A stretch of 64,000 nt of DNA from Trichoplax sp. H2 (lineage: Eukaryota > Placozoa > Uniplacotomia > Trichoplacea). Every line of letters starts with the position of its first letter. The first letter of the stretch is position 1. The position numbers were made by a program, and so were the translations under genes. The stretch is taken from NCBI GenBank assembly GCA_003344405.1, contig NOWV01000150.1, positions 123,200 through 187,199 of the forward strand, in the 5' to 3' direction. Positions 12,401 to 25,100 of the stretch are shown here, in pieces. Under the pieces are notes generated by a model. The model ran no database searches, had not been told where the DNA came from, and was given only the letters and a program-made list of their open reading frames with translations.

Positions 12401-14572
12401 TACTTCCCCAGTTTAAATTGGAACAGCGAGAAAGTGAGCATTCATTGCCTCGACATCCGATATTTTTTAACCAAAGTGGAGTAATCTCTGTTGTGGTAAA
12501 GTTAGAACAACAATATATTTTGACGGCTAAATCGAATCCTAATTGACGACAAACGACCCTTGCGCTTTGAAAATTCCAGTCATAGCCGCAAATTCCTCCC
12601 CATCTACCATTGTAGTATACTTGTACGTTTCCATTAGTCGAATTGCGTCCATCAACTAATCGAACATCTCCATTATTCACTAGGCCTACAATGTTAAAGC
12701 AGATATCTGTAACTTTTTGTATGTTGTGGCAAATCGAATCGTTAGTAACTATATAAGTTTTATCTATCCCAGATTATGACGGTTTTTGATATGAAAGAAA
12801 ATCTACCTAATGAGCAGTGTGATCCAAAATAGCCCTGAGAACATCTACAAGAATAAGCTCCTATACCATTAATACATGTAGCATTATTTGGGCATGGATT
12901 TGAATCACATTCTTGACCAGCTAAAATTGAAATAAAAAACAATATTTTATGCTGTATTGCAGGGATTTTAATCAAATTTTAACTTAAATTATCCTCACCC
13001 GCCATGGTATAAAGAGTGCTGAATATTAGTATCGAAAATTTTTTTAAACTTAACCGATATGACCTTAATCAGATAGACTAGTGCCTGCTATATCTGAAGA
13101 TTTTAACAGACGAAAATTTACTCACTATTTCAGATTAATAAGTAAGAACAGCCAATCATTTACTTCTGTTATTAATACGCTAATAAAATTATTTTAAATA
13201 GGATGGATGAACTTTTAGCGATATGCTTCCCTTCACGATAGGTAAATCTGCTTAGATTAGTGGGTGTAAGTTTTTTATTATTGAAGTCTTTTATCGTAGA
13301 ATGGAATGTATAAAACTAATGATCTAAGTTACAATAAAATTTAGATGAAATATGATTTACGATGAATTTAGGCCTTTACAATATTAATAAGTTTTAGTTT
13401 ACTAGTTATCACTATCAAAGATTTTATAAGAAGAGTAGTTCCTTTAGATATGTATCATAATAAATACTAGAAGTAATAATGTACATACCGAGCGTCTGCC
13501 TTAACAGCTGGAAATATATGACGATCTATGACGAAGGTAGAAATATAGTTTAAAAAGTGATGATGAATCTATTTAATTATCTTTTAATACGTCATGCTCA
13601 GTAAAATAACATGACGTTAATTGGTGATAAATTTATTTATTAGTTACTCACGCTAATGCTAGCTATGATTTTATTTCGTTTAATAATCTATTTTAGATTA
13701 GTACCGACCTACACCTCTTTATAAAACGTTTACGTTTAAAATTTGATCTTCCGATAGTTTGCAATTTTAAGGCAATTATCTTGGACTTTACACGGGGATG
13801 ATAAAATAGATGAAAATTGGCTGCAGTCTTAACAATTATTCTAAAATGTGCTCCACGTAACGAATTTTGGGGTTTAAATAGATAAATTATAGTTTTCTTT
13901 ATGATACTGTTTTTTTGTGCACGGTATTCTTCACAAATTTAGAATTAAAAGGATGATACTCTGATACCGTAATGCTTTCTTACATGATAATTATTATCTA
14001 TATTTACTACTAAATTTTATTTCACGCAATATCTATGTGTTAAAGTTCTATTAAACAATTATCTCAGATTACAGCATTATTGATGGAGCTCAATGGATTG
14101 AAATTTAGCCAGATGATAGATTTCAGATATATACTAGCGTCCATCGGGATTCGTAGTCTGGTAGGGTTATGAGTTATCAATTCCCTGAAGTTTAATTAAA
14201 TGTTAGATATTTTCTCTTACGTTATAGTATCTTTGCAACTAGAGCAACTGAATCGAGATAAAACTCTTGTCTACACAATTTCATATATTGAAAATGTAGG
14301 ATTTCAGTTCGTATCAACTAAGTGAAGAACAATAATCCGTTCCTATTTAGTAGTTAAGTTTAGAATGATTTATCAAAAAAACTGAGTTTTTTTGTTAGCT
14401 TTAGAGTTAAAAAAAACGGCATATGCCGTAACAAAATTGTACTCTTAATATTTAAAACTGATATTCAAAGTAGAATTTTTAACGACCTTTTTGAAAATAG
14501 AATATCGTTCTTTTATTTAAATAGACTTACTATGATTGCTGTAATCAGTAATTGATTTACCACCTTCGCCAT
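6442..14572 (-). CDS. Gene 1: SRCR/EGF/NIDO/AMOP/VWD/SEA single-pass membrane protein (MUC4/Mesh-like)
   Basis: Complete gene model of about 1,838 residues. Exons in transcript order: 14531-14572, 13489-13507, 12807-12920 (EGF), 12350-12685 (SRCR), 12110-12226 (EGF), 11465-11605 (EGF), 11164-11291 (NIDO, first part) and 6442-11061 (the rest). All junctions have AG acceptors and GT donors in agreeing phase. The last exon encodes the remaining NIDO (about residues 1-175 of that exon), AMOP (about 206-350), VWD (from WGDPH at 353 through GLLGTW at 501-506 to about 545), a cadherin/Ig-like linker (about 630-715), 13 EGFs, SEA (about 1262-1372), three EGFs, a membrane span (about 1494-1521) and a short tail, [28 protein letters not shown] is the MUC4/Mesh layout; the SRCR/EGF arm is not. 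The SEA lacks the usual G-S cleavage pair. The tail contains DSQLL, which fits a DxxLL sorting motif (weak evidence). No frame damage was seen. Function is inferred: surface adhesion or barrier. Confidence 0.9.
13489..14572 (-). other. Signal-peptide exon and 19-base microexon of gene 1
   Basis: At 14531-14572 a short exon reads [14 protein letters not shown] and ends at a GTAAGT donor in phase 0. At 13489-13507 a 19-base microexon (CTGTTAAGGCAGACGCTCG) lies between TTTCCAG and GTATGT, reads LLRQTL and leaves in phase 1. That phase is what the EGF exon at 12920 needs. Together they make a plausible signal peptide, cleaved near the A-GQEC junction. Gene 2 has the same two-exon arrangement, which supports the call. 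There is no transcript evidence. Confidence 0.7.
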
Positions 14573-17540
14573 TCCTAGGTTGCGATCATAATCTATCTTT
14601 TGACGTGTCTGAAGTTAAAGGTGAATTTAGTTTTCGCTAACCTTCTCTTGTAGTTAATCTGAGGCTTCAAGTATACCAATAATTCTCTCAGTCCTTGCCC
14701 GCTGGTTTCTCAGTAGAATTAATTTTCACTTCGAGGCTCATTATATCAGCAATTATTGTCTTAGTAGATTACGTTAGCTTGCACTATAATAACTAGTTGA
14801 ATTGTTATAGATATTACATTGTTCTGCTTAGATTTTACAGTCATAGTTATTTAACTGTATAATATTCATGATGGGCAGCTAGGTGCCGCAAGAAAGAAAG
14901 CATCGAGGTCAGGCTCTATACGGAGCTCGATTTAGTCTTACGAAAATTAAGATAAATTAAGCCTTATTAATTATAAAATCAGGATCTCTGCGTTATTTAT
15001 GGCAACTAAACTTCAGAGCTAAATAGCTTATGACTAACATGTACTCTTACAATTTTGTGTCTGCTTTTATAGAGATGATATAAGTAAGTTTACTGTTGTG
15101 TATCATGTTATCATATCGCTTGAACTAGCGATTGTTAAAATATTTGTTGCGCTACCCTATTTGTTTTCTGACAATGTTAACGAAAATTTCATGTCTGGCG
15201 ACGCTTTCTTCGACAAATTCTAAAAGTTGCCTATAGCAATATGGTTTTGGACGACTTTTATATAAGTATGTTGGCAGCTATGAGGATCATCAGGTTGATT
15301 TTATGAACATATTGTTAGTCTAGACTTATTTTAACTATTTCATACTTCCTGTTCACAATAGTTACAATAATAAACGTATGTATTGAATGCAATCCTTAAA
15401 CAATGGCCAAGGTCACGAAACTGAGTCTAATATTGTGCCTCAAAGTAGGCGGTCTTACCATTACTAACAATAAAAATATAATGAGTATTAATTTCTATTA
15501 GTGATGGTGATAGTAGTAATTATAAATTGATAAAAATGATCAAATGATTTAAGACTTTACTTAACTCGAATTACGTTTTATTTTATAAAAGAAGCAATCT
15601 CAGTAGTTAAGTTTGACTACAATGCATAAGCGAAGAATATTGTTTTACGAGTATGTAGGCATACTGAAAAAAAGAAGTAGAGCAATATTGAGGTCTAATT
15701 GATCATTTCGGTATGATCTTATACAGCAGTTTATGATAACGCACATCATCATTTTATGAACGTGTACGGGAAGAATATGAGTAATATATATCACAGCAGC
15801 CAATGCCACTTCTATGCATACACACTTTGATTTAATGTTTATATTCCAATATTTTATTTACTTATATTCGAAAGAGAGAGAGCAAATAACTTATTGAAAT
15901 CTATGGGCCTAGCGGTATTTATACAGCTTAATACGACTATCATTAAACCCCTCGTTCTATGAAAGGGCGCGTGGGATAGATAAATATAGCACGGTACTTG
16001 CAGTGCTATATATTTTGAAGGAAGAGGATACGGTGAAGTTGGTGACACTTTTTAACTAGATAGCATACCATACTTGGCTATTTTATGTACTCTACGTCTA
16101 TTACAAGAAAGGCAAATTAAGTGATTAATGATGTTTCTATTTAAGCAGTTCGAGTCAACAATATGCATATTCTACTCATTTAGAAAAACAAATTTATCAC
16201 AAAATTTTAGCTTTGCTTCGGTTGATTTAAGATATATTTGATACATCGTGGTTTTGGACTACCGATATGTTAGATAATTCGAAATTTTTCTGGCGTTAAA
16301 ACATTCCTGTGAAAATTGCTATTTGATTTGGTGACGATCGTTAGCAAATGTCTTGAAATTTGAACCATTGCTATTAAATACTCGGCAATGTTTCAATTAG
16401 ATTGACAGATACATACCGGTAGCATCTTACTGGTATTTTCGTAGTTATTATTAATAAATGAATAGATACTGACAAAAAATTAGAAATTAAGTCTAAATTA
16501 ATGACAGTGTCCTTAGCTGCATAAACTGTAATCATTAATTAGTTGACGATACATGTTATCTTCCAGTACTATGACAAGTATTTAAAGTAGAAACAAGTTT
16601 TACGCCGAGAACCTTCAAAATGCAGAGGATTATATCCCTTTATAATGGCTATAGTTCATGTAGCTGTTTAGCAATTAACTTTCGCAAAATAAAGCGCCAA
16701 TATTATATGCATAAGATACAATGCATCACTTAATATTTTTGTGTTCTGCAGCCCTAACTCTAATAATCTGACTATTTCCAAGCTGGATAAAGTCATACAC
16801 TCACGAATGTGTTACATTCTATAAACACTATCGGCATATGTTATTATTATAGGACTATATTGCGCTTACAGGTGTTTATTGATCGAACGGAAATTAATTC
16901 CTTACTCCATAATAGAGTAAACAGTAACTTGCCAGGTTACAATAATGGCATATGCCGAGTGACACGTAATATAGTTTATAGGGAAGCTTTACATTGAATT
17001 AGTGATTATAATACTATACTTAGGATAAAGCGTCTAGGCAAATATCATTTATATAACACATTTTGCAGCCACAAAAATGTAATGCTTTAATTCCGAACGT
17101 AAAGTAAATAAATTTTATTGCATTATGAATTTGTGATATGTAAAGGAGTAATTGCCATATTACTTTTATTGTTCCTTTGCAATACATCAATAATATTCTA
17201 ATCAGCATTATAGAGTAATCGGATGTTAATGAAATGTTGTCAAATTATGCAAAGTAAACTTGCAAATGAGTGTTCAATCATAATATTACTACTCAGCAAT
17301 GGTTAATATAATTTTAATCTGTCCAGTAGCATTATTCTTCACATTAGGATATGTAGAGCAGATATTATAATTGCCGAATTATTATCAAAGACTGTAATAA
17401 GGTTTCATCCGTGAATGCATTATTGAAAAGTAGTATTCTAGAAGCATAGTTGTGAATATACTGTAGTGCCCGGCTATTACCGGGATATATATAATGTCGA
17501 ATGTTGATACTAACTATTAATTATTAACAAATGGGTACGT
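14573..17540. other. Intergenic spacer, nothing recognised
   Basis: About 3 kb of AT-rich sequence upstream of gene 1, expected to contain its promoter. The small open frames here (for example 15854-16048 on minus and 16809-16997 on plus) resemble no family known to me and lack convincing splice partners. No RNA gene was recognised. Confidence 0.5.
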
Positions 17541-17549
17541 TATCAAATG

Positions 17550-17741
17550 CCCGTAGACCTTGTCAGAGGTTCGGTTCGGTTCAGAACGAACCGATGTATG
17601 TCGACGTGAACTGTGGTTCGTCGGTTCGGTTCTACTACAATTAACAGTACTGTACTGTAGTAAAAGTACTGTACAGTACAGTACTTTTATACAGCGTACA
17701 GTACTGTACACGGTAAAAAGTTACTGAACCTCTGACAGGTC
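17550..17741. mobile_element. MITE-like element with inverted ends and a 9-bp flanking repeat
   Basis: A 192-bp segment is flanked on both sides by TATCAAATG (17541-17549 and 17742-17750). Its ends are imperfect inverted repeats: GACCTTGTCAGAGGTTC on the left against GAACCTCTGACAGGTC on the right. The interior holds GGTTCGGTTC/GAACGAACC inverted motifs and GTACAGTAC-type palindromes. It has no coding capacity. A target duplication of about 9 bp would fit a Mutator-like family, but one copy cannot assign it. Confidence 0.55.
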
Positions 17742-17942
17742 TATCAAATGGTAATACTATCTGTTAAATGAGCACATTATCGTAAACCGTCAGCAAAGCG
17801 ACGGGAGTTTGCACTAGTATCTTTTATGTGAATGTTTTAAATGTTATTATGACAAGTAAATGTAATTACCAAATTTATACCAATTCAAATCCTCGAACTA
17901 ATTAAGTAATTTAACAAAACAACTTGTGATTCCTGCTTAGGG

Positions 17943-18559
17943 CATGGTGGTAGAGATATTATGAATTCAGCTCTTAGGAAGAAGCTTGTTAACATTACTC
18001 GGCAACAAATAGAATTGTATCTATCACTATGTGAGAGTTGTTGCCAGAAGAAAAGGAAGATCAGAATATCGGTTGTAGTGAAGCCCATCGTTTCTAATAA
18101 TTTAAATTCTCGGTGCCAGGCAAGAGCACATCTTTTAGATATAATTATAATTATATCAATTATATGTTAAAAAATTAAGGAAAAGCAATATCTGAAATTT
18201 TTATTCATAAACTTAAGTCACTCTATTTTAAAGCAACAATTTTCAATTTAAAATATACGTTTTCATCGTTATCATGCTTATATGCTTCTTTAAAAAAACA
18301 CTTTTATATGCTAAGATACTTTACGTGCTTCCAAATAATTTCTTTGTTAATTTATAATCTTTTTTTATAGATTGATTTGATTGATATGCAAACACAAGCA
18401 GACCATGGATATAAGTTCATCCTAAATTATCAGGATAATTTAACAAAGTTTTGTGTCTTACGGCCTTTGAAATCTAAGAGAGCAGAGGATAAGCTAAGCA
18501 CGAGAAAGAGGGTTAGCGGAGAGTTATTATTTAGATCTGATCTTATTAATCGTTGGTAA
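17943..18559 (+). pseudogene. Relic of a KRBA2-like rve integrase, interrupted by a GC-AG intron
   Basis: The plus strand reads HGGRDIM, then LYLSLCESC, an integrase zinc-finger-type segment, up to 18119 (SRCQ). After a 251-bp gap with a GC donor (CCAG/GCAAGA) and a strong acceptor (TTTTTTATAG), it resumes at 18371 with IDLIDMQTQADHGYKFIL and NYQDNLTKFCVLRPLKSKRA. These are the characteristic start of the integrase core of transposon-derived KRBA2/SCAN-type integrases. The frame loses similarity after about 18500 and stops at 18559; the DNG and E motifs are missing. It is a truncated, probably dead copy. It is the only clearly plus-strand coding remnant in the window. Confidence 0.65.
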
Positions 18560-19119
18560 CATATCACTATTAAATTAGTTGTTGTTCAGCTACTCGTTGA
18601 TAATTTCTATTTTCTAACTGATGAATTGAATATGTAGCTAGATCTAAAGTCTGCTTTTATTATTATTAATCAGTACTACATCCCAACACCGTATTTAGTA
18701 ATACATCGCACTATTATGCATCATAATCTAGTAAATATAATATAATAAATTATAAATGTTACGTATACACTGCAAAACTGGAGGACGTAACAATAACAGT
18801 GATGAAACTAGTTTAGTTGAAGAGTTATCAGCTTTTACAGCTTATCCATTTCTTTGATCATTACTTATCGCAAATTATAGAAACTGTAAAGAAGAACTAG
18901 CATATTGCTAGCGATTTATAGTTACTACTAAAATTGTTGACCAAAATGCCTCAACTGGATGAAATTATTTTGAAACTTAAGATTGAATTAAATTAAGCTA
19001 TACGAGTATGTATTTTAGGAAAGATAGTTATAAAATGGTAACCGAACTTACTCATTAAGTAAATAAACAAATTGTTACATAATAGTAAAATTTTAACGAT
19101 GATAATTTTGGAATGGCTA
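18560..19119. other. Spacer downstream of gene 2, nothing recognised
   Basis: AT-rich sequence between the integrase relic and the gene 2 stop codon. It probably includes the gene 2 3' UTR. No domain or splice-supported exon is visible. Confidence 0.4.
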
Positions 19120-22100
19120 TTAATTAGTTATTGAAGAATTATTTGCATGGGTGCTCTCGCCTTGCTTAAAGTATGTAATAACTTTATCGCTAACGCCGCA
19201 ATTCATAATATTATCTACTCGTAATGACTTCAGTCCAACTTCAACGTAGTTATTGGAACTCACTGGCAGTGGCTGACTATCTATGAAGGAGATATTTACT
19301 TGATTGTGTGTTTTCTTCTTAAATTGTTCGTTCTGCATGTAACCTAAAAGAAGTAAAGCTGCGAAGATGATTACTACACCAATAGACCCCACAGCGATAC
19401 CAATAACTGCTCCCTGAGGAAGTCCAGTATTAATATGAATATCACATCTTGTCCCAGTATAAGCCTTATCGCAAGTACACGAAAGTTGATTGTTTTTGTA
19501 CATACAGGTTCCGCCATTTTGACAATAATCTACGTTACACGCTATACTACAGCCTGTAACTGAATATGGATCGCCTTGATATCCTACTTGACAAGTACAT
19601 GTATAAGATCCTGCTGTATTCGAACATATAGTGTTATTTCTACATCGTCGTGATATAGTACATTCATCAATGTCGACACAACTAGAACCGGTATAACCTG
19701 TCTTACATTGACAAGTATAGGTACCAGGTAAATTAATACACTTTTGGTTATTATTACATGTGTTATCTGTTGCTCTAGCGCACTCATTGAAATCAGTAAC
19801 TGTTACATTTTGTATCGATTGTCCTTGGATAGTTAAATTGCTAGTAGAGAGGACATTAATTAACTCGCTTTCATTAATATTAGAGTTTTGTTTAAAAACT
19901 GTATAATATTGTGTAATGATACTACCTACTTTGAAACCTGTAACAACTACACGTTCAAAGCTATTTTTCGTAGTAGAAGATGAATTAAGTGTTATTGTGA
20001 GAGCAGTTACGACTTTTTGTTTAAGTGTTTGATATGTCGTCGTGTTAGGATTATTTAGTTGTTGATCGAAAGTACCGGCGAGTTTAAGACTACCGTTAAA
20101 GATATCTCCACGTTGACAATGAGTATCTGATTGAAGTCGTGTTTCAGATAATACACTATTAGAATAATATCCGATCTTACAGCTGCAATAGTAGTTATTA
20201 TTATATATGAGACAGCTTGCTTTGGTATCGCAGTTATTATTTCCATAGCAGGTAACAATCGGAGTACAAGAGATACCATTTCCGTAATAGCCAGATTTAC
20301 AACGACAACGGAATGATCCAAGAGTATTAATACATTGAGCGTTAGTGTGACAGTTATCTAGATTATATGAACATTCGTCTATATCTGTACAAGATATTAA
20401 TCCGTTTCCAGAGAATCCAGTATTACATAGGCAGTCGTACGATCCGTTCGTATTAACGCAGTTCGAGTTATTACTACACATGTTAAGGTTATTAGTAATA
20501 CATTCATCGATATCTTGACAAGTGATGCCGTTACCTTTGTAACCGTTATTACAAGTACACATATACGATCCAATAGTGTTATTACAGTTTGCGTAGATAG
20601 AACAGCTGTAAGTTTCTGATGTACACTCGTTAATATCGTTGCAAGATATTCCGTTACCCGAAAATCCTATGTTGCATTGACAAGTATAAGATCCAATCGT
20701 GTTATTACAATAAGCGTGGATTGAACATCGATGTACTTCTGATAGACATTCATCGACATCGTTACACGTTCTACCATCGCCTACGTATCCGTTATTACAT
20801 TGGCACGTATAAGATCCGACTGAATTAATACATTGAGCGTTAGTGTGACAGTTATCTAGATTATTTGAACATTCGTCTATATCTGTACAAGATATTAATC
20901 CGTTTCCAGAGAATCCAGTATTACATAGACAGTCGTACGATCCGTTCGTATTAACGCAGCTCGAGTTATTACTACACACATTCAGGTTATTAGTAATACA
21001 TTCGTCGATATCTTGACAAGTGATGCCGTTACCTTTGTAACCGTTATTACAAGTACACATATACGATCCAATAGTGTTATTACAGTTTGCGTAGATAGAA
21101 CAGCTGTAAGTTTCTGTTGTACACTCGTTAATATCGTTGCAAGATATTCCGTTACCCGAAAATCCTGTGTTGCATTGACAAGTATAAGATCCGATCGTGT
21201 TATTACAATAAGCGTGGATTGAACATCGATGTACTTCTGATAGACATTCATCGACATCGTTACACGTTCTACCATCGCCTACATATCCGTTATTACATTG
21301 GCACGTATAAGATCCGGCTGTATTATTACAATTAGCGTTAGAATCGCATTGATTTGTTGTAGAGCATTCGTTGACGTCTTGGCATGTAAATCCGTTTCCA
21401 GAATAACCAATACGACATATACAAGTATAAGACCCATTATTGTTATAGCAATCCGCATTAACGGAACATGAATGAGTTCCTGATGAGCATTCGTTATTAT
21501 CTGTACATGTAATTCCATCGCCTGTGTATCCTTGCGTACAATGACACGTGTATGAGCCGTTAGTATTTATACAGTTAGCATTATTACTACATTGTTTGAT
21601 CGATAAACATTCATTAATATCAATACATGTAAATCCGTTTCCGCTATATCCTGTCTTGCATGTACATCGATATGATCCGTGATTATTAATACAATCGGCG
21701 TTAATAGAACAAACATGACTGCCCGATGAGCATTCATTGTTATCAGTACATATTGTTCCATTACCTGTATAACCTTGTTTACATTGACATGTATATGAAC
21801 CATCAGTATTTATGCAATTAGCGTTATTATTGCAATAACTACTTATTGAACATTCGTTAATATCTTGACATGTAGACCCATTACCAGTATAGCCCGTCTT
21901 GCATGTACAAGAATATGAACCGTTGTTATTGTAGCAATTAGCATCACTAGAGCAGGTATGATTACCTACTGAGCATTCATTGATATCTATGCAAGTTGTT
22001 CCATTACCCGTATAGCCTGTCTTACACTGGCAAGAGTATACTCCAAGCGAATTGACACAATCTGCATGAGAATTATCGTAAAAATTTGAGTATGAGAAAG

Positions 22101-25100
22101 TATCCCAATAGTGTATAAAAGTATACATGACGGAACAATTTTAATTTAATTAATCAAATAGTGAATTTATATTCACTAATAGATTCACACTAGTTATACT
22201 TGGCGTATTGTTATTACTTTAATACTCTTGATAACCGTAATAAATAAGCGCATGGCAGACAGTTATTTATTAACTTAATACTGCATTTATAAGTTGGTTC
22301 GTCTGGAATGAAGAAATAGTCTTAAATGCAAGAATAGCAGTTTATTGAGATCATAACTACGTACTCAAATAGAAATTTCTTAAATTTGCAATACTCCGTA
22401 AGTTATGAATTATTTACTGTAATTACCCTCCTAAAGTTGTANNNNNNNNNNNNNNNNNNNNTCTTGCATGTACAAGAATATGAACCGTTGTTATTGTAGC
22501 AATTAGCATCACTAGAGCAGGTATGATTACCTACTGAGCATTCATTGATATCTATGCAAGTTGTTCCATTACCCGTATAGCCTGTCTTACACTGGCAAGA
22601 GTATACTCCAAGCGAATTGACACAATCTGCATGAGAATTATCGTGAAAATTTGAGTATAAGAAAGTATCCTAATAACGTATAAAGTATACATGACGGAAC
22701 AATTTTAATTTAATTAATCAAATAGTGAATTTATATTCACTAATAGATTCACACTCGTTATACTTGACGTATTGCTATTATTGTAATTTTCTTGATAATT
22801 GTTTAACATTATATTTAGTAGATATATTTGTAGAAATATTGTGATTGTTGTTAACGTGATGAAGGAAAGTATAAATGTAAAATTTCAGTAGACATTAGTT
22901 AGACTGTTCTGAACAGACCCACACGATAAGTTATACCAGCGTCTTCGGAATGGTAATAGTTATGAACCCCAACTGCTATGGGGACAATCTATTAGATAGA
23001 TTTCGCCGTCTCTACAGTGCAGGTTATCTAGCCATATAGAGCCAGTGCCAGAACCGTAAAGTATACTATGATTGGACGCTCATGAATTGAAATCTAATTG
23101 TCTACACTACATCGGCGTCAGTTATACTAAATGCATCGTCACATCCTGTGCCCCATATATTATTATGATAGATTTCTATCCGTCCAGAGCTAACGGATTG
23201 ACCACCGACAAGGCGTATTTCATCTGTACAAACTTTTTATCAATTATTAAACAGAATTTGAGTATTCAACGAGTTATCTCACTATAAATTACAGCTATTT
23301 TTCCTGTGAAAGTTTGATTATGACGTGCAATACACATATATGGACGCTGTTATCATATTGATTATTTAGGATGGTATAATTTCAAACCTTTAATTGGCGA
23401 AGCTAGGGTTCTATCTACTTCTCTAATTAAAACGAGCATGAAGAACTACACATATATCAAGAATTACAAATAAACTTCCCAGCTGCTGAGTATCAATCAA
23501 TACGATATTTGTGATGATACAGAGTGATCTATGACGTCAGTAATACTACGATTTCTTGTACTATTCTCAATAAGAGTATCAATTGAATCACAGCGACACT
23601 ATATTTCGAATGTGATCATTTCGTACCGAATAGTATACGCTCACGCCAATATTATTCAATAAGTATGTATATTATCTACAGTAACGAATGAGAGCATAGC
23701 AGACAGTTATTAACTTGCTGCTGTATTTAGAAGTCGATTCATCTGGAATAAAGAAATAATCTTATACTGTATGTAAGAATAGCAGTTTACTGAAACCTTA
23801 ACTATGAATGCAAACAGAAATTTCTCAAATTTGCATTACTTTCTGAGTTATTAACTATTTACTGTAATTGCTCTATCAAAGTCGTGATGTACGATGTATT
23901 CTAGAGTTTAATGCGGTAAACATCATAAATACTATAATTCTGTCAATAGTAAAATGACAACGACTTTTTAGCTACGATACTTTGAGTGTACATACAAAAT
24001 CGGTTAAATAAAGAATTTATAAGCTGGCTTTAAATAAGAAACTGTCTCCGTCGCCAAACTATATTTTTATACTTCGTAGTGTTGTAATAAATTGTTGTAG
24101 TTAATGTACTTGTCAGTGCTGGAAGCTTACTTGTGTTAAGTCAGGTCAGCTTACACATAATCTATTGTACAGTAACTACATCTAATCTTACACGATGCAT
24201 GCAATATGTAATCAAAATTCTATTTAAAAGCTAGAATGCCTTGTGTTAAATATCTGATAGCTACTTAATCTTTTATCAATGCATCGAATCCTATATCACA
24301 ATTGTAAAACTTATTTGTATGAAATAATGTGATAAAAGGTTTAATCAGGTATTATCGTGTTCTGAAAGGAACTACAATATATATGGTGTGTTTATATAGT
24401 CTAGATACACATAGAAGCAGCTACTACTATCACTGGCTTACTACAACGTCCTGGTAGCGCAGCAATATCATCAATAGCCATGTCTCCTGTCCAACTGCTA
24501 CCTTGAACTCCTACAAATCTAATCTAGAGATTCGTGGCGACAATGATAATATTAAAGGTAGTTAACCCAATATATTTATAACAATACAGCTTTATTGCGT
24601 AGTAGTTTATATAATATTATAAGATATGGTGAGTATTCTTTTACTAATTCAAAAATAGTGAGTAGAGAGCTATCATATTTCGCTGTACCTTATGGATACC
24701 AGAAGGGATATTTAGTTGAACCAGATACCAAACGTCTCCACTATTGCCAGAAGTATTATATATTCTTTTAGAAAGATCATCAACAATGAGAGGACCAATT
24801 GTTATTCCATTCCGGTTATACCAAAAAGAGAGGCAAAAGACGCTATCTGAATAGATTACAGGACTTTCAATGATAAATTTAGTTCCTTTAGGCATATCGG
24901 ATGCTTCTGTATGAATGTAATAGCCTATAGACAGAGAAATAGTCACTATAGCATTGTCTGTAAATGGTAAATGATTCGTTAATAATTGCCGTTTAATGCT
25001 AAAATTAGGTAGGAGATGCAGATATATCTCTTTGCTCTAATTTTTTGCAAGTATGCACACTCTAAATTAAATGAGACTATTATAATTTCAATGTTTATGC

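Noticed and set aside
12996-13012. ATGGCGG followed by GTGAGG as first exon of gene 1
   Set aside because: It would give a start in the right phase but no signal peptide. The 14531/13489 exon pair gives a proper one, as in gene 2.
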